DNA from: Ignavibacteriota bacterium
GTDB taxonomy: Bacteria > Bacteroidota > Ignavibacteria > Ignavibacteriales > Melioribacteraceae
NCBI GenBank assembly: GCA_016716225.1
Contig: JADJWT010000001.1
Span: 1,116,001-1,180,000, forward strand
Reading direction: 5' to 3'
DNA: 64,000 nucleotides
Both the position numbers and the translations under genes were made by a program. The notes beneath the pieces were generated by a model that made no database searches, had not been told where the DNA came from, and saw nothing but the letters and a program-made list of their open reading frames with translations. Below are positions 17,032-25,645 of this stretch, in pieces (position 1 is the stretch's first letter; each line of letters opens with the position of its first letter).

Positions 17032-17065
17032 TGTGATATTAAAGTGATATCATATTGCTATATAA
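17032..17065 (-). promoter_or_regulatory. Possible operator upstream of the SPFH gene
   Basis: GTGATAT occurs twice in tandem with 11-bp spacing (17033 and 17044), the second merging into the palindrome GATATC. The region lies 20-55 bp upstream of the SPFH start. Tandem sites about one helical turn apart suit a ribbon-helix-helix repressor; binding is inference only. Confidence 0.25.
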
Positions 17066-17198
17066 TAAAAAACAATAAACAAGTCAATAGAAAAAATATT
17101 TTTAAAGGATGTTAATTTCGAAATGTTCTAAAATCAAAGGTGATTTTTGTAAACCACCCTTGAGAATTTTTTTGAATGTTAAAAATGTGGAATTAAAA

Positions 17199-18506
17199 TT
17201 AATCTCTAGAATTAAAATCTCTTTCGGGCGGACCGGGATTTTTATCAATTAATAAATTCGGTTTGTTTTTTTGTTTCACCAAATCAAATTCATCATAGAC
17301 TTTTCCGGTAACGGTAATTGCTTTGTAATTTAATTTATCTCCATCAACGCTTATAACTTGGAATAGTTGAGTATTTTGAGCCGCGCGATCCATCCATCTT
17401 TCTTCATTAATTTTGTACATTTTGGGACCGCTAACTGAAACCACATACATTGTTCCACCAGATTCATCTTTAACATTTATACCGCTTAATAAATTTCTTC
17501 CGCGTGCGTAAGTATGATCGTGCCCTTGTAAAGCAATATCAACCTTATGCTTATCGAAAATTGGTTTCCATAAATCGCGAAGTTCTTTATTGTCTCTTCC
17601 GCTACCGCCGGAATACAATGGATGATGATAAGTAACAACAACCCATTTTTGTGTATTGTTTTGCAAAAGATTATCAAGCCATTTGGTTTGTTCCGCTTGC
17701 TTTTCGTTAGAATTTAAACTAATAATTCTCACATTTTGATAATCGACAAAATAATTCGATTCTTCCAATCCGGCAATGCCATTTTCCGGAAGTGTAAATT
17801 GCGGCTTCCAAAATTTACTTAAATATCTATTACCCAAATCATCTTTTGAATATTCATGATTTCCTGGAGAAGGAATTGACGGAACCATTGCATGAATCCA
17901 ATCGCCGGCATCAAACCATTCACGCCATTCACGATCTTCGTTTGCTCTATTTATTAAATCCCCAGCATGAATCATAAACTTTGCTTTTGGCGCTTCAGAA
18001 TATGCGGATCGAATTGCTCTTGACCATAAAGAAAGAATATTGTTTTGAGCATCACCAAAGTAAATAAAACTAAAGGGTTCATTGCCCGCAGAAGCAGTTC
18101 TGAAGTGAAACCATTCGCTCCAATGTTCATTTTTTCCAACGCGGTAAGCATACAAAGTGTTTGGGGTTAAATTAACAAAATTTACCGAGTGATAATATTT
18201 CAAACCGGTTTCCGCCGTGAGAGTATCTGTCTTTGCTAAATATTTTATTGCAGATTGAAGAAAATCTGGAGACGCATCAGCTAAGGCAATTTCTGCAAAT
18301 CCGGAATCTACACTAGAATCTGTTCTCCAGGTTACAGCTTGCGTTGTTGCAGTATTACCCTTCCAAGTTAAAACTATATTTTCCGGAGCTCCGTTATTTG
18401 AAAATGAAACCAAAGCATCTGTTCTTGTCGGTTTTTGTGCAAAAACTAATAAGCTTAATGAAATAAAATATATTATTAGAAATTTAGTTTTGGATAAAAT
18501 GCTCAT
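17199..18506 (-). CDS. Secreted purple-acid-phosphatase-like metallophosphoesterase
   Basis: It is a predicted periplasmic or secreted phosphatase. The signal peptide is followed by a fibronectin-like purple acid phosphatase N-domain (PENIVLTWKGNTATTQAVTWRTD ... YAYRVGKNEHWSEWFHFRT). The calcineurin-like catalytic domain has metal ligands in IYFGDAQ, IHAGDLINRANED, SPGNHEYS, VVTYHHPLYS and ALQGHDHTYARGR. All five metal-binding blocks are present. Purple acid phosphatases use an additional Tyr ligand after the GD block; here the equivalent position was not resolved. It stands alone with about 200 bp of AT-rich gap on its 5' side. Confidence 0.87.
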   Translation of the reverse strand: MSILSKTKFLIIYFISLSLLVFAQKPTRTDALVSFSNNGAPENIVLTWKGNTATTQAVTWRTDSSVDSGFAEIALADASPDFLQSAIKYLAKTDTLTAETGLKYYHSVNFVNLTPNTLYAYRVGKNEHWSEWFHFRTASAGNEPFSFIYFGDAQNNILSLWSRAIRSAYSEAPKAKFMIHAGDLINRANEDREWREWFDAGDWIHAMVPSIPSPGNHEYSKDDLGNRYLSKFWKPQFTLPENGIAGLEESNYFVDYQNVRIISLNSNEKQAEQTKWLDNLLQNNTQKWVVVTYHHPLYSGGSGRDNKELRDLWKPIFDKHKVDIALQGHDHTYARGRNLLSGINVKDESGGTMYVVSVSGPKMYKINEERWMDRAAQNTQLFQVISVDGDKLNYKAITVTGKVYDEFDLVKQKNKPNLLIDKNPGPPERDFNSRD

Positions 18507-18704
18507 CGATTGTTCTCGTAAAATTAAGAAGTTTGTGATTGTTGAAAGGAAAATACGAATTTATTTTGTTTTATATATTAAAAAACCATGAAATAATTTT
18601 AAAGAAATTATTACAAAAAATTCTTTTCTTAAGAATCATTTAAACTTATTTTCGAAAGTTGAAAAAGCGTTTAAGAAATTTAAATCACAGAATAAAATAA
18701 ACAA

Positions 18705-21700
18705 CTAACGCCAATCGCAGAGCGAATTTACAAGTTCTGCTGAACCATCTCTAACCCAACCATCCAATTGACCAGGTTCTTTTAGTTGTTGCCCTCTAAA
18801 CCTATTTACTTTAATATAATTACAACTTACTTCTGGAAGCGCTGTTATATCGCCCCAAATCTTTTCAAATTGTGCAACGGGAAAAATATCTTCTTGTCCC
18901 TTTCCCCACCTTTTTTTTACTTCTTTTAGTGTAACATAAGTTGGCATTCTTGAAGCCAAACTTCTAATTGATTTAGCAACTTTTTCACCATCATTCAAAT
19001 CTTCCCTCGTTAATCCAAAAACCTTTAGAATTTTATTAATATTAATCCAGAAGGTATTTGTATTATAATAAGTTAGATCAAATTCAAGCTCTTCTTTGGG
19101 AAAAGCCAAGCCTTCTACTATTCTCAAATGACCATCAACTTTTGCAAGTCCTCCACCACGATCGTTAATATTTCTTGAAATAACTTCAACACTTAGAGCT
19201 TTGTTTTTTTCAATATGATAACCTAAAATATATGGATTTATATCTGTCCCAAGAGTATCAATATTATGCATTAAAACATGTTTCAGATTCGGATTTTGGT
19301 TTAATAATTTTAACAAAACGCCATTTTTTAGTAAGTTGGGAAATTCATACCAATGCCCCATTGGATGCAAACATTGCAATGGTAAATTATCAGTATAATC
19401 ACTCGCTTCTCCTTTTGATTCAGCCCAACCAATCAATGAATTGCGAAGACTTTCGATAACTTTTTGTGCTCGTTCATCAAGTATTTGTTGAGGCATTTCT
19501 TCCCAAGCAAATCGTAAATCTCGAACAGTTGGGATTAGTCTTAAACCAACACTTTTCCCCGGGGACAAAAGTAGACGACCTTTATAATTATAGTTCTTTT
19601 TATACTTTAAGAATTCTTCAATAGGTTTATGAGTCAAGTAACTCGTAGAAATTATATGCGGAATTGATTTATTACTCAACCTGGAAGTTTTCCTACTTTT
19701 TGCTAAATGAATTTCTATAAATGTCCTATGGATCCCCTCAAATTTGTAAAAGGGATTAATGCCTTTTACAACACCAGCGCCTTTCGTCCACCTACTTCCA
19801 GAACCAGCAGCTAAGGTGAAAACAGCAACCTCATCATTTTTTAATGCGGATAAACCAAGATTATAATATTTATCAATACCTTTTTTAGTTAAGTCAAAAA
19901 CATCGCTTGAATTAACATCATGAATTTTTGTATTAATTGACAAGCGATTTTGAGCTAGACCGATTCTTCCGTTTTTTAAATTTAATCTAATTTGTTCGTG
20001 GGTTTCTTTATCAAACCCGTATAATTTTAGTAGATCATTTAAATTATAGGATAAAGAATTACTTTTTTCATTTGATGGAAGCATTCTATCAAAAAGTAAT
20101 TGAACAATTTCGGAATATTCTCTGTTTGATTTGCTCGCAGATCCAAGAATTGCCAACTCAGAGCGCTGAAAATCAGTCAAATTGTTTTGTTTTAATAACA
20201 ACGATGGAACAGTTAGAGCATAATATTTTACAGGTAAAATTGCTCGCGAACCTTTCAAAATTTCTGAAAAGCTTCCCTTTTCATTAATTGAAAAGTCATA
20301 TACAACCGGATTCATAGCAAACGGAATGGCATGAATCAATTCTTTCATTGTTTGATTCATTATTTCTTGAATACAAATTTTTGCAGCTGACTTTTTTATC
20401 GGATTAAAAATAAAACCCATTCCGCCACCAGACATGCCGCCCAGCATCCAAAACCCCCAAAAATCCCTACCAAATCTTTTTTTGACTTTTTTAATAAGCA
20501 ATTCTGTATAAACATTTGAAGCCCAAGGTATAATTGTTTGAATAGGGCCTTCAAAATTATTTTGCGTAGCTTTTCCAATATCTTTAATATTTCCATTTTT
20601 TAGCAAGCCAACAATTTCATCAAATGTTTTAATTGCTTTCTTTCTTCCGAGCCATTCAGACCTTGAACGCAGAAGATATTTTTCTGTAACCATTTCTAAA
20701 ACGGGTCCAACATCTTGAGCCATTCCACCATGAACCAATACCAAACTATCGTGGAGTTTCTTTTTTAATCCAACCGCTAAATCTTCATTTGAGAGAATAA
20801 CATGTTTTGGTAAAAGACATCCATTGCTAATTTTAAACTCTGGATCGGTTTCACTTGCAATTACACCAACAATTGTTTTTAATCCGGGCCACAAGCCTCC
20901 GGAATCTTGCCAACCACCCCCGGAACCACCAAGCCACTCACCCAATATTGATCGAGCAGCAATTAAACGTCTGTCTTTTTCAGTTAATTCACCTAAAAAG
21001 CTTTTTGTTTGACCAGTTGCTCTCATACAAACAGCAATAAGTGATGCCAATAAATTAGTTGAAACAGCAAGTCGTGATCCTTTGGGAATATTGTTAACTT
21101 TACTAACTAACTCAATGCCAAAACCGGGCGTAACTAATTTTGAAAGCAATTCTGTTAATGGTTGGTTTGTGCCCTCCATACCAGGAAGAACCAAACCAGA
21201 AGCAATAAGCGCAGCTTTCAACAAACCCAAATAGTCTTTGGCAAAATCAAAAACTTCGTTAATATTTGTTAATTCAACGGAGGTGTCCAAATCAATACTA
21301 GTAAGTTTTATAATTGGTTTATCAATAATTCTAAAGTATGTTTCAATTGGTGGTTTTGGGAGATCGTGATTGTTTTTTTCTATTACTTTTAAATCAATTG
21401 AAATATTTAATACTCTTGCACCTTCGGGAAAATCCATCCCTAAAAAGAAAATGTCACTCCAACCACTGTGCGTAAGATCCATTCGGACTGGGGTCTTTTC
21501 TTGTAAAACCGGAAATAATCCAGAAGAAGAATCTTTAATAAGTAATTCGGATTTAACCCTAAGGGGGTAATCAAATGGATGTCCAATTCTAAACATCCAT
21601 TGGTTTCCACGAATACTTTTAACACTCTTTCGTACTTGATCAGCCAACTTTTGAAATCCAAGTCGATAATAACTTGATGCCAAAGCGCTGGATACACCCT

Positions 21701-22028
21701 GGTTAATACCGTTACTCTTGTTATAATTTAGAAAAATCTCAATCGCTTCTTCAAACCTCCTCTGCAAAAGACTTGTATATCCTTCAAATGGAATTTTTCC
21801 AACATCTGAAATGTTTGGCGAAGTACTTAAATAGAATCTATGTAATGAATAAAGGAAAAAAAGGGCTCTAACTTTTTCATATAAATTGTTTGTTTCTCGC
21901 CAAAACTTTTCCAACGAATCACATTCTTGCAATAATTGTTTAACATTTTTATTTGCACAAACAACATCAATAGAAGTATTTCTCACATTATTATTTTTTG
22001 ATGTTATAATTTGAACAAGACTATTCAT
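18705..22028 (-). CDS. Fusion of fucokinase-like GHMP sugar kinase and UDPGP-type NDP-sugar pyrophosphorylase
   Basis: The 1107-residue protein has three parts. Residues 1-150 are helical and unassigned. Residues about 175-575 resemble the fucokinase branch of GHMP kinases: TPVRMDLTHSGWSD, then RLAVSTNLLASLIAVCMRA, GEWLGGSGGGWQDSGGLWPG (363-382) and the C-terminal GGMSGGGMGFIFN. Residues about 730-1105 resemble UDP-sugar pyrophosphorylases: FTLAAGSGSRW (738-748), LHPMGHWYEFPNLLKNGVL and VLMHNIDTLGTDINP. The inferred job is to phosphorylate a free sugar at C1 and load it onto a nucleotide. Bacteroides FKP has the opposite domain order. The gene lies five bases after a nucleotidyltransferase gene. 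The sugar is unknown. Confidence 0.7.
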   Translation of the reverse strand: MNSLVQIITSKNNNVRNTSIDVVCANKNVKQLLQECDSLEKFWRETNNLYEKVRALFFLYSLHRFYLSTSPNISDVGKIPFEGYTSLLQRRFEEAIEIFLNYNKSNGINQGVSSALASSYYRLGFQKLADQVRKSVKSIRGNQWMFRIGHPFDYPLRVKSELLIKDSSSGLFPVLQEKTPVRMDLTHSGWSDIFFLGMDFPEGARVLNISIDLKVIEKNNHDLPKPPIETYFRIIDKPIIKLTSIDLDTSVELTNINEVFDFAKDYLGLLKAALIASGLVLPGMEGTNQPLTELLSKLVTPGFGIELVSKVNNIPKGSRLAVSTNLLASLIAVCMRATGQTKSFLGELTEKDRRLIAARSILGEWLGGSGGGWQDSGGLWPGLKTIVGVIASETDPEFKISNGCLLPKHVILSNEDLAVGLKKKLHDSLVLVHGGMAQDVGPVLEMVTEKYLLRSRSEWLGRKKAIKTFDEIVGLLKNGNIKDIGKATQNNFEGPIQTIIPWASNVYTELLIKKVKKRFGRDFWGFWMLGGMSGGGMGFIFNPIKKSAAKICIQEIMNQTMKELIHAIPFAMNPVVYDFSINEKGSFSEILKGSRAILPVKYYALTVPSLLLKQNNLTDFQRSELAILGSASKSNREYSEIVQLLFDRMLPSNEKSNSLSYNLNDLLKLYGFDKETHEQIRLNLKNGRIGLAQNRLSINTKIHDVNSSDVFDLTKKGIDKYYNLGLSALKNDEVAVFTLAAGSGSRWTKGAGVVKGINPFYKFEGIHRTFIEIHLAKSRKTSRLSNKSIPHIISTSYLTHKPIEEFLKYKKNYNYKGRLLLSPGKSVGLRLIPTVRDLRFAWEEMPQQILDERAQKVIESLRNSLIGWAESKGEASDYTDNLPLQCLHPMGHWYEFPNLLKNGVLLKLLNQNPNLKHVLMHNIDTLGTDINPYILGYHIEKNKALSVEVISRNINDRGGGLAKVDGHLRIVEGLAFPKEELEFDLTYYNTNTFWININKILKVFGLTREDLNDGEKVAKSIRSLASRMPTYVTLKEVKKRWGKGQEDIFPVAQFEKIWGDITALPEVSCNYIKVNRFRGQQLKEPGQLDGWVRDGSAELVNSLCDWR

Positions 22029-22033
22029 TGATT

Positions 22034-22897
22034 TTACCTATTGTTATTTTCACCCAATTTTTGCATAGCAAGTATTTCTAATAGATTTGATAGAACAACG
22101 TCTCGATCAACACCATTTAAAGCTAGCGCCAATTGGGCTGTTAGATAACCATATTTTTCACCAAGGTTATAACGCCATCCATTATCTTCAATGGCTAAAT
22201 ATTGTTCATGTTTACACAGCTCATTCAAAGCATCAGAAAGAGTAACAGAAGTTAAGTTTTTTGATTTATTCAATAAATTCTCTAAAATAGAAAATACAGT
22301 TGAAGTTAAAACATGTGTACCAAAAAAACAAAGATAATTACTTGCTCTTAAACCGGGAACAATGAGGTCCTGTTCGGCTTCGGTGGGAGTAGGTTTTTCA
22401 ATTACTTTTTCAATTTTGTATAATCCTTGTTTTCCTTGAATTCTCTTTCCACCAATTGCCCCGAAATATGGAAGCAAGGACTCATTTGTAGGCTGAACAG
22501 CGGAAACGGAACATTTTTCGGATTTCGCTATTCTAACAACCTTTGCAGCGCACCCTTCATTAACCCGACTGATATTTAGGTGGTCACCCACAAGATGTAA
22601 AAAAGGAGTGTTGCCGATAAAATCTTTTGCACAATAAATTGCATGACCATAACCAAGAGGTTCTTTTTGTTTTACGAATTCCAGCTTGTTTGAAAAATTT
22701 CCAGCAACCGAAGAATAAGCTTTTTCATCACCAGGTCTAACAACAATACCAATTTCCTCTATACCTGCCTTAAGTATGTCTTCAATAAAAATATTTAATA
22801 TTGATTTTTCATTCCCATCTCTGTCAATCAGTTTTTGGAGGGGTAAATTTTGACGATCCTTTCCGGCTGAAGTTATTAAAGCTTTTTTAATATTCAT
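22034..22897 (-). CDS. Sugar-phosphate nucleotidyltransferase-like protein (RmlA/GalU fold)
   Basis: The 287-residue protein shows the nucleotidyltransferase layout: ALITSAGKDRQNLPLQKLID, ILNIFIEDILKAGIEEIGIVVRPGD, KEPLGYGHAIYCAKDFIGNTPFLHLVGDHL and YFGAIGGKRI. The first glycine-rich loop is degenerate (SAGKDRQN instead of GGxGTRL), so nucleotide specificity or even activity is uncertain. The LGYGHAIYCA and VGDHL motifs, the latter carrying the metal-binding Asp, are kept, which favours an active enzyme. It is the first gene of a two-gene operon with the large kinase-pyrophosphorylase fusion and probably acts in the same pathway. Confidence 0.75.
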   Translation of the reverse strand: MNIKKALITSAGKDRQNLPLQKLIDRDGNEKSILNIFIEDILKAGIEEIGIVVRPGDEKAYSSVAGNFSNKLEFVKQKEPLGYGHAIYCAKDFIGNTPFLHLVGDHLNISRVNEGCAAKVVRIAKSEKCSVSAVQPTNESLLPYFGAIGGKRIQGKQGLYKIEKVIEKPTPTEAEQDLIVPGLRASNYLCFFGTHVLTSTVFSILENLLNKSKNLTSVTLSDALNELCKHEQYLAIEDNGWRYNLGEKYGYLTAQLALALNGVDRDVVLSNLLEILAMQKLGENNNR

Positions 22898-23006
22898 GTT
22901 GAATCCTTGTGATTAAAATTTGTTCACAATAACAAAAAATAATAAGCCAAATGTATTCCGTTAAATTAAAAAAAACATAAATAAATTATTCAAGTTTATA
23001 AGTAAA

Positions 23007-23777
23007 TTACTTTTCGTAGATATTTTCAATGTCCGTTTCGGAAAGCTCAAAGAGTGTTTGAGAAATTTTTGTGATAATATCGTTCAAATATTTTTCACCC
23101 TTTTTAGCTAAAGCTTTTCTGGGATTTCCAATTCCAGTATCATGTGTAGCTTTGTGCCAAAGCCGAGGAGCCCAAGCCCAGCCTTCATTAAAACCGGTAA
23201 TTGTAAATTTATTTAACCTTCCTTCACCGGCATCGTTAAGCGGCAAAACCAAATCTGGTTTAATTGCGAGCATATTGCTTGTTTCCATTTCATCTGCATG
23301 TTCGCCAGCTTCTTCAAAATAATTTGAGTGTTTTAATATTTGGAACCAATTAATTTGCCCAATAAAAATATCTGGAAAAATATTCTGCAGCTCTCTAATT
23401 GCTGGCTTAAAATCATTTCCGCCGTGTCCATTTAGAATAATCAATTTTTGAATCTTTTGCTTTGAAAGTGAATCAACAACATCATTTAAAATAGAAAACT
23501 GAGTTGAAGGATTAATATTTATTGTTAATTTAATTTTTAACTGCGCAACATTTACACCGAACGGAATTGTTGGAAGCACAAAAATTTTTGCACCTTTTTC
23601 ACAAGCAATTTTTGCAGATTCAATTGCAATGTATTCACTTTGATATGAATCTGTTGAATAAGGAAGATGATAATTGTGGGCTTCGGTTGCACCCCATGGT
23701 AAAACGGCAACATTGTAATCCGATTCTTTTACAGTTTTCCAATTTAATTCAGATAAAACATACGGTCTGATTGACAT
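23007..23777 (-). CDS. Creatininase-family amidohydrolase
   Basis: Family members are metal-dependent amidases, including creatininase and the mycofactocin peptidase MftE. Visible signatures are LPWGATEAHNYHLPYSTD with its Glu and His metal ligands, ILNGHGGND and GEHADEMETSNMLAI. Length 256 is typical. There is no signal peptide, so it is cytoplasmic. No creatine-metabolism or mycofactocin genes lie around it, so the substrate is unknown. It is 109 bp upstream of the nucleotidyltransferase gene on the same strand. Confidence 0.87.
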   Translation of the reverse strand: MSIRPYVLSELNWKTVKESDYNVAVLPWGATEAHNYHLPYSTDSYQSEYIAIESAKIACEKGAKIFVLPTIPFGVNVAQLKIKLTININPSTQFSILNDVVDSLSKQKIQKLIILNGHGGNDFKPAIRELQNIFPDIFIGQINWFQILKHSNYFEEAGEHADEMETSNMLAIKPDLVLPLNDAGEGRLNKFTITGFNEGWAWAPRLWHKATHDTGIGNPRKALAKKGEKYLNDIITKISQTLFELSETDIENIYEK

Positions 23778-23852
23778 TTTTCCTCTTAAATTCTTGTTGA
23801 AATAAATTTTGCTATCGTAAAAAAGAATGAAAAATTTAATGAATCAAACAAA

Positions 23853-24608
23853 TTATAATAAAAAGATTGCAGATAAACTTGTACTTATCAAAATAAAATA
23901 TCTGTAAATTTTTTCTGGAAAAAGCTTAACTAATTTTATTCCTATTAAAACACCAATAAGCATTGTGGGAATTCCAAAAAAATCAATTGACAATGTATTA
24001 AGCGTAATTGTTTTCCAACTAAATATATGAAAGGGTAATTTAATAACATTAATAATGAGAAAAAACCAAGCGGATCTACCGATATAATTATTTTTTGGTA
24101 GGCACATCGAAAGTAAATAAAGCGACATAATTGGTCCCGCAGCATTTCCAATCATTGATGCAAAACCTCCCGTTAATCCCAATAAACCGGCAAACCACCA
24201 ATTATCAAGCATTTTATTTTGATTACGTTTAAAATCTTGCCATAACATTATTAAAATTGCCGCCAATATTACAATTGCCAAAGTATTTTTGAATTGTAAA
24301 TCGTTAATTTGATTTCCAAACATTGTTGCAATTATAACACCGATCAGGGCCCAAGGAATCGACAAAAAAATATATCGCCAATTTGCATGGCGATGATAAT
24401 AATAAACAGCGAATAAATCTGCAAAAATTAACATCGGTAAAACAATTCCAACAGAAAGTTTACCTCCGAAAATATGAGCCATAATTGGTACAATCATTAA
24501 ACCGGCTCCGGAAAGCCCAGTTTTAGCCATACCTATTAATATTCCACAAAGTATAAACAGAGACCAAAGATATGGAGTATTTATATATTCCAATATATTT
24601 TCAAACAT
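23853..24608 (-). CDS. TauE/SafE family permease
   Basis: This integral membrane protein of 251 residues has about seven to eight hydrophobic segments. The N-terminal repeat MAKTGLSGAGLMIVPIMAHIFGGKLSVGIVLPMLIFADLFAVYYY and the second-half GLTGGFASMIGNAAGPIMSLYLL are the two family repeats. The family exports sulfite, sulfoacetate or other organic anions. It ends 75 bp before the creatininase start; co-transcription is possible. The substrate cannot be inferred. Confidence 0.87.
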   Translation of the reverse strand: MFENILEYINTPYLWSLFILCGILIGMAKTGLSGAGLMIVPIMAHIFGGKLSVGIVLPMLIFADLFAVYYYHRHANWRYIFLSIPWALIGVIIATMFGNQINDLQFKNTLAIVILAAILIMLWQDFKRNQNKMLDNWWFAGLLGLTGGFASMIGNAAGPIMSLYLLSMCLPKNNYIGRSAWFFLIINVIKLPFHIFSWKTITLNTLSIDFFGIPTMLIGVLIGIKLVKLFPEKIYRYFILISTSLSAIFLL

Positions 24609-24694
24609 ATTTTAATTAAGATTTGTTAGAAAGATTGAGATTAATTTTTCGGGAAAATTCTTGTTTTAAGAAAATATTAGAAATTGGCAACAAG

Positions 24695-25198
24695 TTATAT
24701 TTCTATTTCTTTTGGATCGTTTTCATTTTCCACATTAAACCATTGATCGGCGGTAAAATCAACATCGGTAATTTTATCAACATGCATTTTGAAATATTTT
24801 CCTTCTGCAACAACAGCTATATCACCATTAGGTAAAACAATTCTACCCACGCCTTCAAAAGTTCTGGATGTTTCATTTGTAATTTTGCAGATAACTTTTA
24901 GCTCTTCATCATACGGAACGGGTTTTTTAAATTTTACATTAAGCTCCAAAGTTACACCCCACATATTTTCATCTTTCATAAGAATTGCGCGACCGATAGC
25001 TTCATCTAAAATTGTTGAAGCAATTCCGCCGTGAAGTCTTCCGGGATAACTTTGATGTAATTCGCAAGGTGTAAAAGTGGCAACAAGTTCGTTGTTTTCC
25101 ATTTCATAAAATGATGCTTTTAATCCAATGTGATTTTCCATTCCACAAACAAAACACATTTTAGAATTATTTTGTTTGTTAACAACTTTTTGTTTCAT
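24695..25198 (-). CDS. PaaI-type hotdog-fold thioesterase
   Basis: A predicted acyl-CoA thioesterase. It begins with CFVCGMENHIGLKASF, an N-terminal motif common in this subgroup. The hotdog signature follows: YPGRLHGGIASTILDEAIGRAIL, where HGG-x15-E-like residues form the active site, and then LELNVKFKKPVPYDEELKV. Length 167 fits. The C-terminus is acidic. Its substrate is unknown; the neighbouring ferredoxin gene is on the same strand, upstream. Confidence 0.83.
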   Translation of the reverse strand: MKQKVVNKQNNSKMCFVCGMENHIGLKASFYEMENNELVATFTPCELHQSYPGRLHGGIASTILDEAIGRAILMKDENMWGVTLELNVKFKKPVPYDEELKVICKITNETSRTFEGVGRIVLPNGDIAVVAEGKYFKMHVDKITDVDFTADQWFNVENENDPKEIEI

Positions 25199-25287
25199 AT
25201 AATATTTAATTATTCTCTTATAGGAGGAATTTCAACAAATGAAAATTTAAACTCCCAATAAAATTTTATTGATGAATCTGTAATTAA

Positions 25288-25515
25288 TTATTTAATTGTA
25301 AATTTAATAATTTTTGCTGGACAATTTTTTGATGCGGCTTCTAAAGTTTGTAATTCATCATTTCCGACTTGTATAGTAAAAATTCCTTTCTTTTCTTTAC
25401 TGCCAATTAAATTACATTTTCCGTCTTTCTTTGAAACTCTCCACCTCTCCGGATTTGCTTCTACACAAGCATTGCAACCAATGCATTTATTTCTGAAATA
25501 TGAAATGGATATCAT
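25288..25515 (-). CDS. Single [4Fe-4S] cluster ferredoxin
   Basis: The 75-residue protein has CIGCNAC near the N-terminus and NCPAK near the C-terminus, which provide the four Cys ligands of one [4Fe-4S] cluster. YFRNKCIGCNACVEANPERW is typical of small bacterial ferredoxins such as those of Firmicutes and Bacteroidota. It lies downstream of a U32-family gene whose product also carries a Cys cluster, so it could be the electron donor, but this is inference. An inverted repeat separates the two genes. Confidence 0.88.
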   Translation of the reverse strand: MISISYFRNKCIGCNACVEANPERWRVSKKDGKCNLIGSKEKKGIFTIQVGNDELQTLEAASKNCPAKIIKFTIK

Positions 25516-25526
25516 AATTTTTTTTT

Positions 25527-25611
25527 CTTAATCTTTTTCTTAATCATAATCTTACTCTTTTTTAAATTTTCTTTCAACACAATCTAGATTAAGAGTATGA
25601 TTAAGATTATG
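25527..25611. repeat. Dispersed AT-rich inverted repeat, GAGTAAGATTA type (copy 2)
   Basis: The left arm CTTAATCATAATCTTACTC (25539-25557) and the right segment GATTAAGAGTATGATTAAG (25587-25605) are the same words as in the copies at 1561 and 48675. It lies between the U32 gene and the ferredoxin gene. Confidence 0.5.
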
Positions 25612-25645
25612 AAACGCTAATTGAGGGTTTCATAAACGTAAAAAA

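Noticed and set aside
25527..25611. The GAGTAAGATTA repeats as a CRISPR remnant.
   Set aside because: Units are not evenly spaced, there are no unique spacers of constant length, and no cas gene is in the window.
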